DNA of 64,000 bases from Polytrichum commune (taxonomy: Eukaryota > Streptophyta > Polytrichopsida > Polytrichales > Polytrichaceae). Each line of letters opens with the position of its first letter. Position 1 is the first letter of the stretch. Below, in pieces: positions 1 to 12,196 of this stretch. The stretch is taken from assembly GCA_950295325.1 (NCBI GenBank), contig OX485804.1, positions 1,612,001-1,676,000 on the forward strand. Reading direction: 5' to 3'. The position numbers were made by a program, and so were the translations under genes. Under the pieces are notes generated by a model. That model saw only the letters and a program-made list of their open reading frames with translations, had not been told where the DNA came from and did no database searches.

Positions 1-1194
1 TGACAAGAAACATGCCTACGTCATAATCAAACATTTTTTTTAATATCATAAATGAAATGTCAAAAGCAATGGCAATTCATTGAGGGTAGGACATATCGAC
101 ATAGTACATCAGAGACATGTTGCTTGGTGGCTAGGATTATCAAGTAGAAAGTCAATTAAGCACGAGGAGAAAAGTATGGGAACCACTCATTAAAGAGTAA
201 ATGATGCAACATGGCAATTTGGATAATATAAATAAGCAAGTGAGGTTCACAATACACTTGACAACAATCATGACCAATATAGACGTTTCATCTCTGAAAT
301 ACATAATTATACAACATGTATGAAAACCAATTTATGTGGTAACAAATAATAATTTCATTTCAGTTGGATATATTGTAATTGTAAAACATCACGTGTTAAC
401 ACTGCATTCTTGTAGTATAATAATGCAAATATTGATGATTCATTTGCAACAAAAATAAATGATGCAAAGAGTTTCATGATAAAATAATTTTGTTTCTTCA
501 AATTCAAATAAGTAGTGTCAAACCATAGAGGGTGTTGTTCCACCTTGATTAATGCCAGAATGTGGTTGCCACTTGGGATTCATAAGTGTCTCGACCAATG
601 TAGGGTTGACAAGTGGCAAAACTCGAGGGACATATAATTGTTGTTTGTCGGAATAGAGAGACCTCTATGGTAGGTGATAGAAGATGATGTCTTACAACCC
701 TAGAACACCCAAATGCAGGGTTTTAGAATGCTAGAACAATGGGTCAATGAGAGCGTTGTAAAATTGTTCACAAAGCTGTAAACTACTGTGATGCGCATAG
801 CAAAAACGCCTCAGTGTAAAACCGTTGCTAACTGGGGGCCTGGGTACTAGAGCAAGTGCCTGATTTGCAGGGCCCAGGCGGCCGGAGCTTCAAAATTCCA
901 CAGACAGGAATGAATCCCACACAGACAGGGATGAATCCCACACAGATTTAGCACAGGATTCTGGCACAATTATGACAAATCTCATGCCAGCCTCTATTTG
1001 TGCTGCAGTATGTGCACGTACCGATCGAGAGGAGCCACTCCGAAGAATGGAACTCCTGTTGTACTTATACTGATGTGGTACTTGCTGTCCGAACCAAATG
1101 GCAGCTTCTGCCATGTGACCGAGTTATAAGTAAGCGAGCATATCTATGCTGGCCGGTGAATAGCCGATTCACCTACAGGTACCGGTATGAAGCT
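1..1194. other. Intergenic, no gene seen
   Basis: AT-rich sequence without a convincing reading frame, RNA gene or inverted-repeat element. Short open frames near 890-1230 on both strands have no recognisable motif or coding character. Confidence 0.5.
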
Positions 1195-2075
1195 GACCTC
1201 CATCGTTCAAGCCACAATTACTCATCATATTGATGCAAGTCTAATTTTTTCACTGTGATGAGCCTTACCTTCTTGTGGGAACATAGCCGGATCCACATCT
1301 GATCACAGGATCTGTCAGCCAGCATCAAACCCTAGACAATTTCAACAAGCCTGTTTTTGGCTTATAATGGTGTACTCACTCCTGCGAAATCAAGGTTTAT
1401 AGGGTGTAGGGTTTAGGGTAGCATGATAGACTTTGTAAGCTATTGTGTCAGTGTTGTTGTTGAATTGAGGTTCAATCTCATTCAAGGCACAATTTCTACC
1501 ATTAAATTGATGCACCGATTCAATGTGATATGCCTTAACTTGTGGGATTAACATAGCCAGCCGGATGCACATGTGATCAAAGAAGGATCTGTCCAGCTGT
1601 AACAAACCCTAGACCCTAGACATCATCCTACAGTTTCAACAAGCCTGTGTTTGAACCGTGATGACGTGTACTCACTCCTGAAATATCGAGGTTTATAGCG
1701 AATGTTGGGGTATGGCACGATCATGGACTTTGCAAAGTATTCTGTAAGTGTTGTTGTTAAATTGAAGACCATGCTCATCCAAGGCACAATTGCTCATCAT
1801 ATTGATACACTAATTTACTGTGATAAACCTTAACTTCTTGTGGGAACGTAGCCGGATGTACATGTAACCAAAGGATCTGTCAGCCAGCAACAAAACCTAC
1901 ACCCTACACATGTTACAAATTCAACAAGCTTGTGTTTGAACCATGATGACGTGGACTCACTCCTGGAATTTCGAGGTTTAAAGTGAATATTGCTGGTTTG
2001 GGGTACCATGATGATGGACTTTGCAAGGTATTGTGTCAGTGTTGTTGTGAACTTGAAGACCAATGTTATTCACAT
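1195..2075. repeat. Tandem array, about 3 copies of a 276-295 bp unit
   Basis: The phrase 'ttcaagscacaatt' recurs at about 1205, 1481 and 1776. It is followed in each copy by 'tgtgggaacatagccgg'-like and 'gtcagtgttgttgtt'-like blocks in the same order. Copies have diverged by substitutions and small indels. No coding role is visible. It is one of several long-period, low-copy arrays in this window. Confidence 0.8.
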
Positions 2076-3642
2076 CTCCGGATGACAAGACTACCTGCAG
2101 CTTCAACCTGAACCACATATATACTCTCCAAAACAGTTGATGTCCTGTAAGTACAGGTACATCATGATTCATTCGCAGGTCCTTTTGCATCATGACCTGC
2201 ATCATGCCAACAGCTATACATCACCATCCCACCTTTGTCACATAATATAACCGTCTTCAACCCAGCCCTTTTCCTGCACTTTGCTGCTGCTGATGATCGC
2301 CGCCTGCAGCAACTCTAGTGATCATCAGGCTAAGAGAGGAGGAAATTAATCTAATCTTTGTCTCTGATCTAATCTTCCCAGATGCCTCTGAACTTTTTCC
2401 ACCAAGTGCAATGCAAGCAACCTCAACCCCCAGTTACTGTAACCTATTTTAGCGTAATTGAGCATGGAATGAGCGTTCACTGGACATCATTTCTCCTGTT
2501 ACATCACTGCTACAGCAATGGCCGGACCGGGATCCTCATACAGAACTTGAAATGTCCAAGAGGAGTAGAATTTTTGGGTCCATGGTGTAAAGCCTCAAAC
2601 ATGGCACTTCTCGTTTCTTCTTTAATCCTCCACTTTACCGTGGGAATTATTCATGTGGCAAAAGAAACATGGGCAAATTCTTCATCAGCATTAGGCGACT
2701 TATCTACACTAATGTTGAACATTTTGATAGTTGCCTGAAATTCAATGTAGTTCTGAACTCATAGAAGAAGGGACAGTGAGTGACCAATATGTACCAGAAC
2801 TCGATGTGAACGACCATAATCCACAAGGTGACCATGAAATGCAACAAAGTTTCACTAAGATTACCACTGTTAGCATTGCTCGCATGAGTTGCTCGAAGCG
2901 GTGATGTCTTCTGAAATCTAGATCAGAAAAACCCGTAGACTTTTGTCATGAGCGAATGTCACAAGATAAATGTTGTCAGCCTGCCTCTTCTGGGGTTAAG
3001 CAATGTGGGTTGCGATGTCTGTTCTGATGTAATCATAGTCTAAGCAATTTCACAGTTTGGTGACGTGATTGCTAGGCCACCAAAGGATTAATGACCTTGA
3101 TATTGTCCTTGAATGTCGACTAAGCAACGAATCTGTGAGACTCCTGTTATAACAATTAGAATATGAGGCTCAAGGCCTACCTCCAGTTAAACCATGTTTT
3201 TACAATGTGGACACATGATTACAAAAGGCTGATGGGATTACAACAAGGCTTATTGAGAATCTACGAGAATGACATATTGCAAAAAGCTCAATTTCACTAG
3301 GTAGGTAGTATGAACATTGCCAATTCCTTACAATTTCTCATTACAGTCCCTTCAAATTACACTACTCAATCGAAAGCTTGCGTAAAACTTCTGGTCCAGA
3401 GTTCTATCGAAGGCATGAACCATCCCTTCACGCGCCATTGGAGAAGTTGAGCTACCACCCAACTCCAAGACAGTGGAGATCATGTGTCTTGATCCTACCT
3501 CCCTTCCTCTATAGCTCCCAATGCCTTGTCTTAAGAGTAGGAGTTGATTGAGGTTTAGCGTTAACTTAACTTCCACATGATTCTATTTAGTTCCGATCCG
3601 TTCACACTAGCAAGAGTCAACCCTTACGTGGATTCCTAATTG
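2076..3642. other. Intergenic, no supported gene
   Basis: One ATG-initiated frame of 118 codons lies at 2382-2738 on the plus strand. Its product resembles no family I recognise and shows no domain, signal peptide or codon pattern that would support it. The rest is AT-rich DNA without visible structure. Confidence 0.4.
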
Positions 3643-4205
3643 CCTTACATGGAACCTTTACAAGTTACTTGAACTTGATGCTTTTTGTATCCTATAAGTG
3701 TTTTGATTCTCCCATGAATAGGTCCTCTAAAAAGTAGGGTTTTGATCTCTGTATTTTGTCAATTGGCCTTGCGTAAGAACCTAGTTGGAGTTTTTATTTG
3801 GTTTTTCAGGATTTTCAGGATTCTGCAAGGAAGGGACATTATCCGCTAGCAAAAGCAGAGCATCCAAGGTGGGAACACAGTAAAGAGTTTGGAAACAGGT
3901 TCAGGAACGCCTAGGTTTATCTTACATGGAACCTTTACACATGTTACAACTTAATGCCTTTGCATCCTACAAGTCCAATTCTCCATGAATAGGTACGGAA
4001 GAAAGTATGGTTTTGATCGTTATATGGTGTGACTTGACCTTGCCTAAAAACCTGGTTGGAGTTTCTCTTTGGTATTTAAGGATCCTACATAATGGATGTC
4101 TGCAAGCAAAATAGGAGCATCCAAGATGGGAACAAACGGAAGGGTTCGAAAACAAGCAGAAGGGTTTGGGAACGTCTAGTTTTTACGCTGAAGAAGGTTA
4201 GTTTG
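3643..4205. repeat. Tandem duplication of a ~275 bp unit
   Basis: Two direct copies begin at about 3643 and 3917 with 'cttacatggaacctttaca'. Both then share, in order, 'ccatgaatagg', 'gttttgatc', 'tggttggagttt' and 'agagcatccaagrtgggaaca' blocks. The copies differ at many positions, so the duplication is not recent. No gene is visible inside it. Confidence 0.75.
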
Positions 4206-4357
4206 TCGGGCACCCTTGAATTCTTGGGCTCCCGCCTTTGTTCCCTCTATTTCATGTATACCCCCGTACAGTTTGGCTATGTACCCGAGTTCTCTACATT
4301 ACTGCAAGGTAAATATTACTTTCGTGCTAATGCTTCCATTCCATCTCATCTCATCCT

Positions 4358-4422
4358 GTTCATTTCCCATTCATCAATGTTCATTACCCATTCATCAATG
4401 TTCATTACCCATTCATCAACCT
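4358..4422. repeat. Short minisatellite, ~21 bp unit, about 3 copies
   Basis: The unit 'ttcattacccattcatcaatg' is repeated almost perfectly. It lies in otherwise unremarkable AT-rich sequence. Confidence 0.85.
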
Positions 4423-4840
4423 GCCTGCTTTGTGTTCTTTGAGGACCAACAACACGTTCTGGGTAACCAAGAAAGATGTTTTCCCCTCATGTGATTCTTG
4501 TGGCTGCGAAGTTAAATTTTGAGCCAAAGTTGTTCCACTCATGCTAGACATGGGTTTCTCTGACTCATGTGATCTTTTGCCAGGTGGCAGCAGGTTACTA
4601 AGGTCGTGTTGTTTCAATTTTTCGGAATTTGAATGCCTGTCCACAACACTATGTTCGCTATGCATAGTGCAATAGTGGCCACTCCTCCCAGGAGTACAAA
4701 TCCCTAATGTGCCTTCCAAAAAGAGCTCATAGGCTTGATTACCTGAGAAAATTGTGGATTCTACACGTATCGTAATACCTCACCCAATTTATGTCCATGT
4801 GTAGAAAAGCAACTCCTGCGCTATGGTTGAGAACAAATAC

Positions 4841-5074
4841 CTTGGTGGCAGGGTTTTTATATCGTTCTGGTGCATTTCGAGCATTATGGTGATACATGGC
4901 ACTATTAGTAATAACTCTCCCACTCTGGCATATCATAATTCTGCAGAGCATTGAGCAAGAAAGGGCCAAAGCATCATCATAAATCCTTGCTGCAATGTCT
5001 GGGGCGTCTGGCTTTCTGAGTCTTGAATGAGTCCTTAACAAATTTGCAATAGCAAGTGACAACCCAATTGGAAA
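4841..5074 (-). CDS. Possible internal exon of an unrecognised gene
   Basis: Read on the minus strand, this 78-codon stretch is open. It is preceded by an AG acceptor with a stop codon just upstream, and followed by AAG|GTATTT, a good donor. The sequence looks like protein ('IANLLRTHSRL', 'IAARIYDDALALS', 'ERYKNPATK'). The helical pattern faintly recalls KIX or TFIIS-type helical domains, but I cannot assign a family. A second coding-like stretch lies at about 4480-4640 on the same strand (rich in Ser, Gln and His, containing 'DLSNLLPPGKRSHES'), but its splice phase does not join cleanly. It could be a separate gene, a pseudogene, or distal exons of the gene at 8.4-11 kb. Confidence 0.3.
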
Positions 5075-8000
5075 CTTTTAATTTTCAAAGCTGGAAATTA
5101 ATTAGAGCATAGCTCAACTAGTTAAATGCATAACATAGAGGAGCAATAAGGATAACACTTATGTTTGTGTACACTAGCATGAATCAAACTACAGAGCCTT
5201 TTCGCCTGCAAGGTACTACCACAATTAAGAGGTGGACTCTTTCTAACTGGGGCAACTTGAACATTTGTCGATTCTCCCCTCTTCTAATCTAGCATGGCTC
5301 AGTGGAGAATGGAACCTACCCACCTTGCAAGGTGGAGACGAGTCCCAAACACTCAAGTTGATGGCTTGATGCTTGCACATGACACATGCTTTGCACAATA
5401 TATGTGAGCTTCATGTGGATGTCAGACCCTATGTGGATAGTGAAAGCAACGAGAGGAAGAATATGACAACTAGGATGAGAAGAAAGAGAAACCGACAAAA
5501 CCCACAACGTAACGGGTTTGGGTGATCTTCTGGTAATTGTCAGCAGCATTTGGAAACAGAGTTCAAAATATAACTTAGAAATAGTACCTTCAAGGAACTC
5601 AAGTATCATATGTCATATTATTCCACAACAGGTTCGGAAATGTTTTTGGTAAGTCATACTGAGATGGAATCAACAGGTCTTCAGCTAAGCCTGCTGCAAG
5701 TGCGTGTGACTAAGGAGTAGCTTGTTAAAAATACCCATGCGAATTGTACCAGAATGAAGTGTACTAGTACAAATAACTGAAACAGTTGTATAAACTGTGC
5801 TGATAAAGATTAGCAGCTTACTCTTCTTTGAAGTCTTTGAAAAGAATTGTTGTCTTTTGGTTCAACCACTTTGTCATTCTCTTCATGGTTTTGTTCATGG
5901 TTTCTGCTTCACGACCTGCTTCCCGACCTGCTTCCCAACCTGCGCTTGATCTGATCGATCCTACACACAGGGCAAGCACTTGGTGCAGTTCTGCTTCATG
6001 AGAGTGTGTAAGTACTAAATTAGGTTGATGTGCGAGAGTCTGAATGATGATCTCTTAAGAAGGAATCTCCATACCTGTAGGAAACCAAGTGTCTGTACCG
6101 CTATGTGGATTCTATGCCTCTGAGAGTCCAGGTCAATGTCAAGGCAAGTCTTGATTCAGCACTTCACAAGAGGCGGAAGGTAGCACTTTACACGAAGCGG
6201 TAAAAGGAACAATCATGAAGGTTTACAAGTTGGAACGAGGGACCACGCAAAGAATCTCCAATGCAATTTAACTGTTGAATGTGACTACTTACATCGTAAA
6301 TGTGCCTTATACTGTGCACCTAGCTCACCCGTGCTCAATAGTGCAGATTGATGCATTGGGAGAGGGGAATACATTCATGAATGTTAGAGATTGTTGGGAC
6401 TTGCTTTGGTGCCTGAGAAAGAGGTCACCATGCACTTTCCAAGTTTTGTAGCACAAAAGGAAGAGGTCGCCAAGCTCTGCCATGAATGTTGTAAGTGGCC
6501 ATCAAGTCATGCAGCCTCAATCAACAATGGATGATTATGATCGTCACATCCCTCTCAGCAAAGATGTATAAACTGGTATAAGCATCTCCACAATCCCCTT
6601 AGCAAAGAGGATAGGACTAGGCGCTGATAATTCAGAGGTCACCACCAGTACCTGCCAATGACTTGATAGCAAGATCTTGTTGCTCCCAAGAAATAGCTGC
6701 ACTGCACCTCATGCACTGCTAAATCTTTGCTTATTACAAAATAATAACCAATATGTTGTAGAATCTGTGCTTCTTAGTGCTGGAATTGAGCCAAGTGCTC
6801 CTTGTTCTTCCTGTGACAGTTTTCTCAAAGTCAGCTTATACATACCTAGACTTGATTTCAAATTAACTGATCCATGAAAACTCAAGCTTCAGTTGTGTAT
6901 AAGGTAGACACTGCTTATTGAGTTACTTTTCTTATTAGAACACCTATATTTGAATGGATACCAAAAAGACAAGTGATTAAAAGAGATTGGACTGTGTGCT
7001 CAAAATATGATAAGCACTCTAGGCTCAATAGTCAATATCATTAGAGGAGTTTTTTTTTGGGGGGGGGGTTGGGGGGCTATATGACCATTTAATGAGCACG
7101 AGAATCTTCACTTTGATAACGAATTAAATATTCATATAAGCTCCAAAAATCACAAGAAAAGTGCCTACAGCCTGGACTTGGATTCGCTAACCATCCTATA
7201 ATCATCCATGTCCTAGGAGAAGTCGGAAAAAAACGCACACTAAATATGATATTTAGTGTCATATGGTAACTTTTCAGATGACACGTCTTATGAATAAGTG
7301 AACAAATATTGTCATGGATGATGGATGAGTTCATCAATTGGCCGAAACCCTGCCTTCTCTTGTCAGCAACTTGTGATGAAATATTGTCATGGATGATTGA
7401 ATGTTGGATGAAACATTACTTGGTAAGTGACAGTAATTGCAACACTGTAAATCTATAATCCTCCAAATTTTTCACAAGGAATGACAAATCATGTTGGGTT
7501 AACATTTAGTGTCGGTGACACTACACGGCGGTTTACAATTAGTATTGAGCGAGACAAAAAGAATTGGTGACACCAAATACAATATTCAGTGTAGCCATTT
7601 CAAGGACCATCTACCTCACAATAAATATAAGATTTCCTGGTTGAGATTGGGTTGTGAGGTCCGAGCCTAGGGCGGACCTTCCAGAAATTCTGGGGCGCCC
7701 TTGCGGGCACCGCAGGGGGGTTGGAAATAGTTTTCAACCAGCAATTGACGCGTCTCGGTTTCACCTCATTAACTGCGTCATTGCCCCAAGCGCAAAGATA
7801 AGTCTGAAGGTCCTCGGAGAATAGCTTATAGTTCTAAGAACCCCGCACCTATTCAAACCGTATGGGATATATGTCCTCATGTGGTTTAATCAATTAAATA
7901 TGTGGTTTCTTGTGACCTAGACTGTTTGTCTTGAAATCACTGGGTGGCAACTAGAGAGGGTGTCACATGGCACTTGGTGCTCCATGACAAGTCACAAAGA

Positions 8001-8433
8001 TCAATCTACTGAACATGGCATACCAATTTTAATGCCACACTAAATCAGGTGATCTGTGTAGTAATTTCTATGATGGGTGATTTTCATGTGCACACCGATC
8101 TACTTTTTAAGTCAGAGTTAGTGTAGGTTTGTGGGTCATGCCAGTTCTGAAAGCTTGAGCTGGGTATCATATCATGACCTAGTTTCATCCTGAGGTATTT
8201 CATAGGATCCTTGCAAAAGCTGAAGTAAGCATGAGGTGCAATTGGATGTTTCCATGCTAAAGAACACAGAGCATTTTACTTTGTGTATGAGAACTTAGGT
8301 ATCATCTTAGGATTTCAACAAATAAGTCCCTTCTTGTATGAGGTCTGGTTGAATCTATAGGTATCTAGTCGGTTGGCCCCGCACCATACAAACAAAAAGT
8401 ATAGTCAAGGGTGCTAATGGCACTGGGACACAC
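5075..8433. other. Intergenic or long-intron DNA, no supported exon
   Basis: I searched the minus strand here for the missing second half of the PBZ zinc finger of the upstream gene and did not find it. The segment 7096-7210 is a diverged direct copy of 29507-29625, and 7935-8065 of 39555-39665, so old dispersed repeats are present. A poly-T/poly-G run lies at 7051-7077. A small GC-rich patch at about 7655-7740 contains the 6-bp hairpin ggtccg/cggacc. Confidence 0.45.
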
Positions 8434-10960
8434 CTGAAACAGCTGCTCCCATATTTGCACAATGGTTTATCGGTGGTGGCCTTCTTGGATTTTGAACTTC
8501 TTGTGTTTGGAATGTGACTAGGACCGCTCCCATCCTCACCCTCATCCTCATCCTCATCCTCATCCGTCCACTCGCCTTCTTCCTCATCTCCAACCTGCTC
8601 AATAGTCCAGACTTCAGCTTTCTGTGATCCTACTCAGAGGATCAGTGCACAAATTGGAAACAAAAGACCTATTGTGACAGGATTCCTATTTTTTCTCTCA
8701 CTAAGAAGTATTGAAGCTGATAAAGAAGAGTCTGTCATCTGTCATATGTCATCTCAAGAAAGTTTAATCTGTGGTAAATCCAGTTTTATAAGATTGACCA
8801 ATTGCAATCGGGTGTAGGAGAATATAGTGACTACCTCTGCATCCTCTTCTTCAGCATCCTTAACAAGGAAACCATCAAGGTCTTCTCCGTCGTCGTCGTC
8901 ATCGTCATCGTCACCCTCCTCCTCCTCCTCCTCCTCCTCATCCTCATCCTTCTTGGCTTTTGATCTCTGTTTGGAGGTTTTTTGAGCAGGTCCTCTTGCC
9001 TTTGCATCTTGGACTCGATCATGCTTGGCTTCAGAAGAATCCTTCTTCCTTGGATCATCTTGGTTCACAGCTTCATCTTTTAGAGCATGAGTGACATGTT
9101 TCTCTCTCACACTCTGAAGTAGAGCAGAATCTGGATCACCGAGAGGATGTGGAGAGTTATCTGGTGTTCCTGGCTTTGGTAGTGCAGACCTCTTCCCACC
9201 TATTAGAACATCCTTCTCCTCTTCATTCTCTCCTTCCCAATCATCATCATCATCATCTTCAGCATTCGCATTTTTGTTTACACCCCCGATTTTAATGTTC
9301 GCTTTTGCCCCTATTTAATTGCAACAATTTCTTGGGTCACCACATCATATTGAGCTTCCATCATGCATCCAAAATCAAAACAAAGACATCATGCCTAGAT
9401 GTGTTTAACCTCCTTCAGGAAGAAAGTAAGACCTGAATTATTTTTGCTTCGCTTCCCAGCCGGCTCATCATCTACATCTTCATCTTCACCATCATCGTCA
9501 TCGTCATCGTCATCGTCTCGCCGATGTGTTCCAATCCGCCAGTCCCACTCACTGCAATCACGTGCTCTTTGCCCATACTGCTCAAACTCCAAGCCCTCCA
9601 CCAAGAATCCAAATGCTGGTCACATTGTTGAAACATTGACTTGAGAGCCAGACTCATACAATTACTCAAAATAAACAACCCCATAATCTTTCACATCTAC
9701 GTGCAGAATACGAAGGTTGCACGAAAATCGATGGAAGTCGTGCTGTGCAAATCTCATCAGATTTAGGTTTGAGATTTGTATGCTCACTTTTCACAGGATG
9801 GATGTCACTTGCAATTGTGCCTGGCATTTCCGTGACCTCTAGCTTGGGCTCCTGTGCTGATGAAGCTTGCCGAATACCTTCTCCTTCTCCTTCCCCATGA
9901 ATGTGACCCTTGCCTTGTATCTTCGCACTTGAACCTTCTTCCCGCAACCTGCGTCTCTCAAGCTCCAACCGCTCTCTTTTCCGCTGCTGCCACCTCGCCA
10001 CCGTTTCAGCTATGCCCGCTTCCTCATCTATCACAATCTCTCCTGATTTTTGGCTTCTTGTTTGGGACAAAACTTCTTCATCTCCTTGACCAGCTGTTGT
10101 AAAACTCTGGCAGACAATCAATACCCAGCCCACGTGATTTCGCCACAGCCATGACCTAATCCACAATTCCTTGAGCGCCCAAAACTCAAACCCCAGGGTC
10201 GGGAGAAGCCAAAACAAAATTTATACCTTTGCAGCACAATCCCAGAGCTTGTAGAACACCAGCTCTTGAATGACATGGAAAATTAGTCTCGTGGTTCTAA
10301 ACACTCAATATCCAGCCCACATGATTTCACCACAGCCATGATTCCTTGAGCACCCAAATGCATGAATCCGAAACTCAAACCCCGGAGTAGAGCGAAGCCA
10401 GTTTTATTTTTGTTTTCTTACCTGTGAAGCACAATCTCGGAGCTCGTAGAACACCAGCTCTTGAATGGACATGGAAAATGGTCTCCTGGTTCTAAACACT
10501 CAATACCCCGCCCACATGATTTCGCCACAGCCATGACCTAATCCACGATTCATTCAACACCAAATGCATGTCCCCCAAACTCAAACCCGAGGTGTAGAGA
10601 GAAGTTAAATTGTTTCCTTACCTTCGAAGCACAATCCCGGAGTTTGTAGAACATCGGCTCTTGAATGGACATGGAAAATTGGTCTCCGGGTTCTAAACAC
10701 TTCGATTCCCCTTTCTTCAGAACCAGAACCTTATTCTCCTTCCCGTCACCGGTGGGGTGAATTACACAAATTGGGTTCGGCCCAATGACCTCCACTAAAA
10801 CTTCGTAACTATATTTCACACCCTGTTGTAACGTAAGACGAACTTGTCGATGCGATACTGTTCGATCTCGGGGTGCGAACCCCGGGCCTCTTCCCAGCTC
10901 TCTCTGTGCGCCCTCCGCAGGAAGACCCACGATGCTCCCATCCTCTGCTTCAAGTTCCAT
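8434..10960 (-). CDS. APLF-like protein: FHA domain, acidic tracts, PBZ-type zinc-finger half (3' end unresolved)
   Basis: Minus-strand exons with agreeing phases: 10622-10960, 9701-10106, 9433-9615, 8835-9310, 8434-8594 (about 521 residues). Exon 1 starts at the ATG at 10960 and encodes an FHA domain of the PNKP/aprataxin/APLF kind: GRGPGF at residue 23, R-T-VSHRQ at 33-39, GPNP at 60 and a C-terminal 'CLEPGDQFSM'. Exon 2 carries a charged helix (ARWQQRKRERLELERRR). Exons 3-5 contain long Asp/Glu runs beside basic patches. Exon 5 ends in KPLCKYGSSCFR, an exact fit to the first half of the PBZ consensus (K-x2-C-x-Y-G-x2-C-x-R). Its splice donor falls inside the finger, and the His half was not found downstream. 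In animals APLF binds phospho-XRCC1/XRCC4 by FHA and poly(ADP-ribose) by PBZ, and its acidic tail is a histone chaperone. A nuclear DNA-break role here is inferred. Confidence 0.72.
10125..10705 (-). repeat. Triplicated exon-1 end plus splice donor in the APLF-like gene (~190 bp unit)
   Basis: Three direct copies of about 187-195 bp run from the last part of exon 1 through intron 1 to just before exon 2. The landmark 'cccacrtgatttc' recurs near 10131, 10318 and 10513. Copy 1 is the real exon end. Copy 2 (about 10430-10497) still encodes FSMSIQELVFYELRDCASQ in frame and ends in a consensus GTAAG donor. Copy 3 (about 10240-10310) has a stop and a frameshift but keeps a GT after 'LVFYKLWDCAAK'. 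No acceptor precedes the copies, so they offer alternative donors rather than extra exons. Confidence 0.85.
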
Positions 10961-12196
10961 TTTCTCGCAAAAGCTTGAAAATAAATGCCAGTTTTAAAAA
11001 TCTCACACCTCCTTCTATGCACACATGCGGGTTTGCAATTTTAACAAATAACGTCCTCTCGGTCGATTTATTTTTCTGCAATTTTTGGTACTTTTCTATG
11101 CGCCTCCGAGCTCCGTCCTGCACATCCGATTGCTTTCAATTGACTGACTTAAAGATCCCCGCACTCGTGGAGATGCTTAGAAGCAGCAAACTCCGAATTG
11201 CGCGGATTGTTTTTAATAGCAACTTATTGTCGGTGTTGAGTTCACAGTTAAAATGCTGCAATTTCACATCGAAGGACATCGATGACTTGTAATCTTTGTG
11301 TAGGCTACAGGGGCAGTTCATGTGTCACTAGTTCGTTGAGCAGAAATAAATAAAGGATCTTGAGAGAATGTTGGCTTTGACTCTGCGGGCATGATTTGCT
11401 TGCACTCACATAGCTTTGCAGCATGAGGTCGTAAAGCGAAGTCAACAGACCAGTGCCCATGATTCAACTGAAAGGTTTTGAAGGAATTTGGAATGAAAGA
11501 GTGTACAGGGTTGCCTTCGAAAGCACATATCTATGCAACATTGTCACTAAATGGGAAGAAATTGAAGTCTTGTTTGAGCGCTGTGCAGCCCCACTGCTGT
11601 CATGGTTGCTCACTCACCCAAATGGCCGCCCCAGTTTGCTTTACAGTAATGACTCACTAATGACAAATTTAAGTTAAATCTTTTCCAAGTTTACATTTGT
11701 TGATAAGAGGAAGACTTCTTTTGATTCGTGATAACTAGATGTTTCAGTTCACCAGAAATTTTGTCAAGACCAGTTTCATTCTGCCATTGTGTGTATTTCA
11801 CCAGGGTCATGCATGAGTTACTTATCTCTCTGGTTGCCTGTTGTCCGTTTTATGTGCATTCCTTCCCACTAAAATTTGATGTTGTTGTACACCCAATCTG
11901 GTGTTACAACTTAGAATCACAAGTCTCGTTTCTGTGATAGGTGAACACAACACAATTAATTATTATGTTGAGTTTTGGAGTAGATTAAGTGTGATACAAG
12001 CATCCATTTGAATTCTTCAAACTTTGCACTTGTGAATAGACAATAAAGTCACCGTAAATTTGTTCACAGAAAAATTAGATTCTGTCTAGTACAACTAGAA
12101 AATCTAATGAGAAGTGCTGGTGACCTCAGCTCCTTCATGTTTTGCGCAAACACTACAGGAACATGTGACAACTATGTCTTGAACTTCTATGAATGT
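10961..12196. other. Intergenic: upstream of the APLF-like gene, downstream of Mini-RNase III
   Basis: This stretch must hold the promoter and 5' UTR of the minus-strand APLF-like gene (next to 10961) and the 3' UTR of the Mini-RNase III gene (next to 12196). An open frame at 11453-11677 has no recognisable content. I see no clear TATA box or repeat. Confidence 0.45.

Noticed and set aside
8640..8695. Minus-strand 'RKNRNPVT' as the missing half of the PBZ finger
   Set aside because: It lies upstream of the CxYGxxC exon, within the intron before it, and lacks the required histidines.
8831..9058. Met/Thr/Arg-rich minus-strand frame in the acidic tract
   Set aside because: Frame-shifted reading of GAT/GAG runs. 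The Asp/Glu frame agrees with neighbouring exon phases.
9399..9644. Ser-rich plus-strand frame
   Set aside because: It is the complement of the Asp/Glu-coding triplet runs of the APLF-like gene.
10240..10500. Repeated exon-like copies taken as additional internal exons
   Set aside because: They have donors but no acceptors, and copy 3 carries a stop and frameshift, so they are duplicated exon ends rather than exons.
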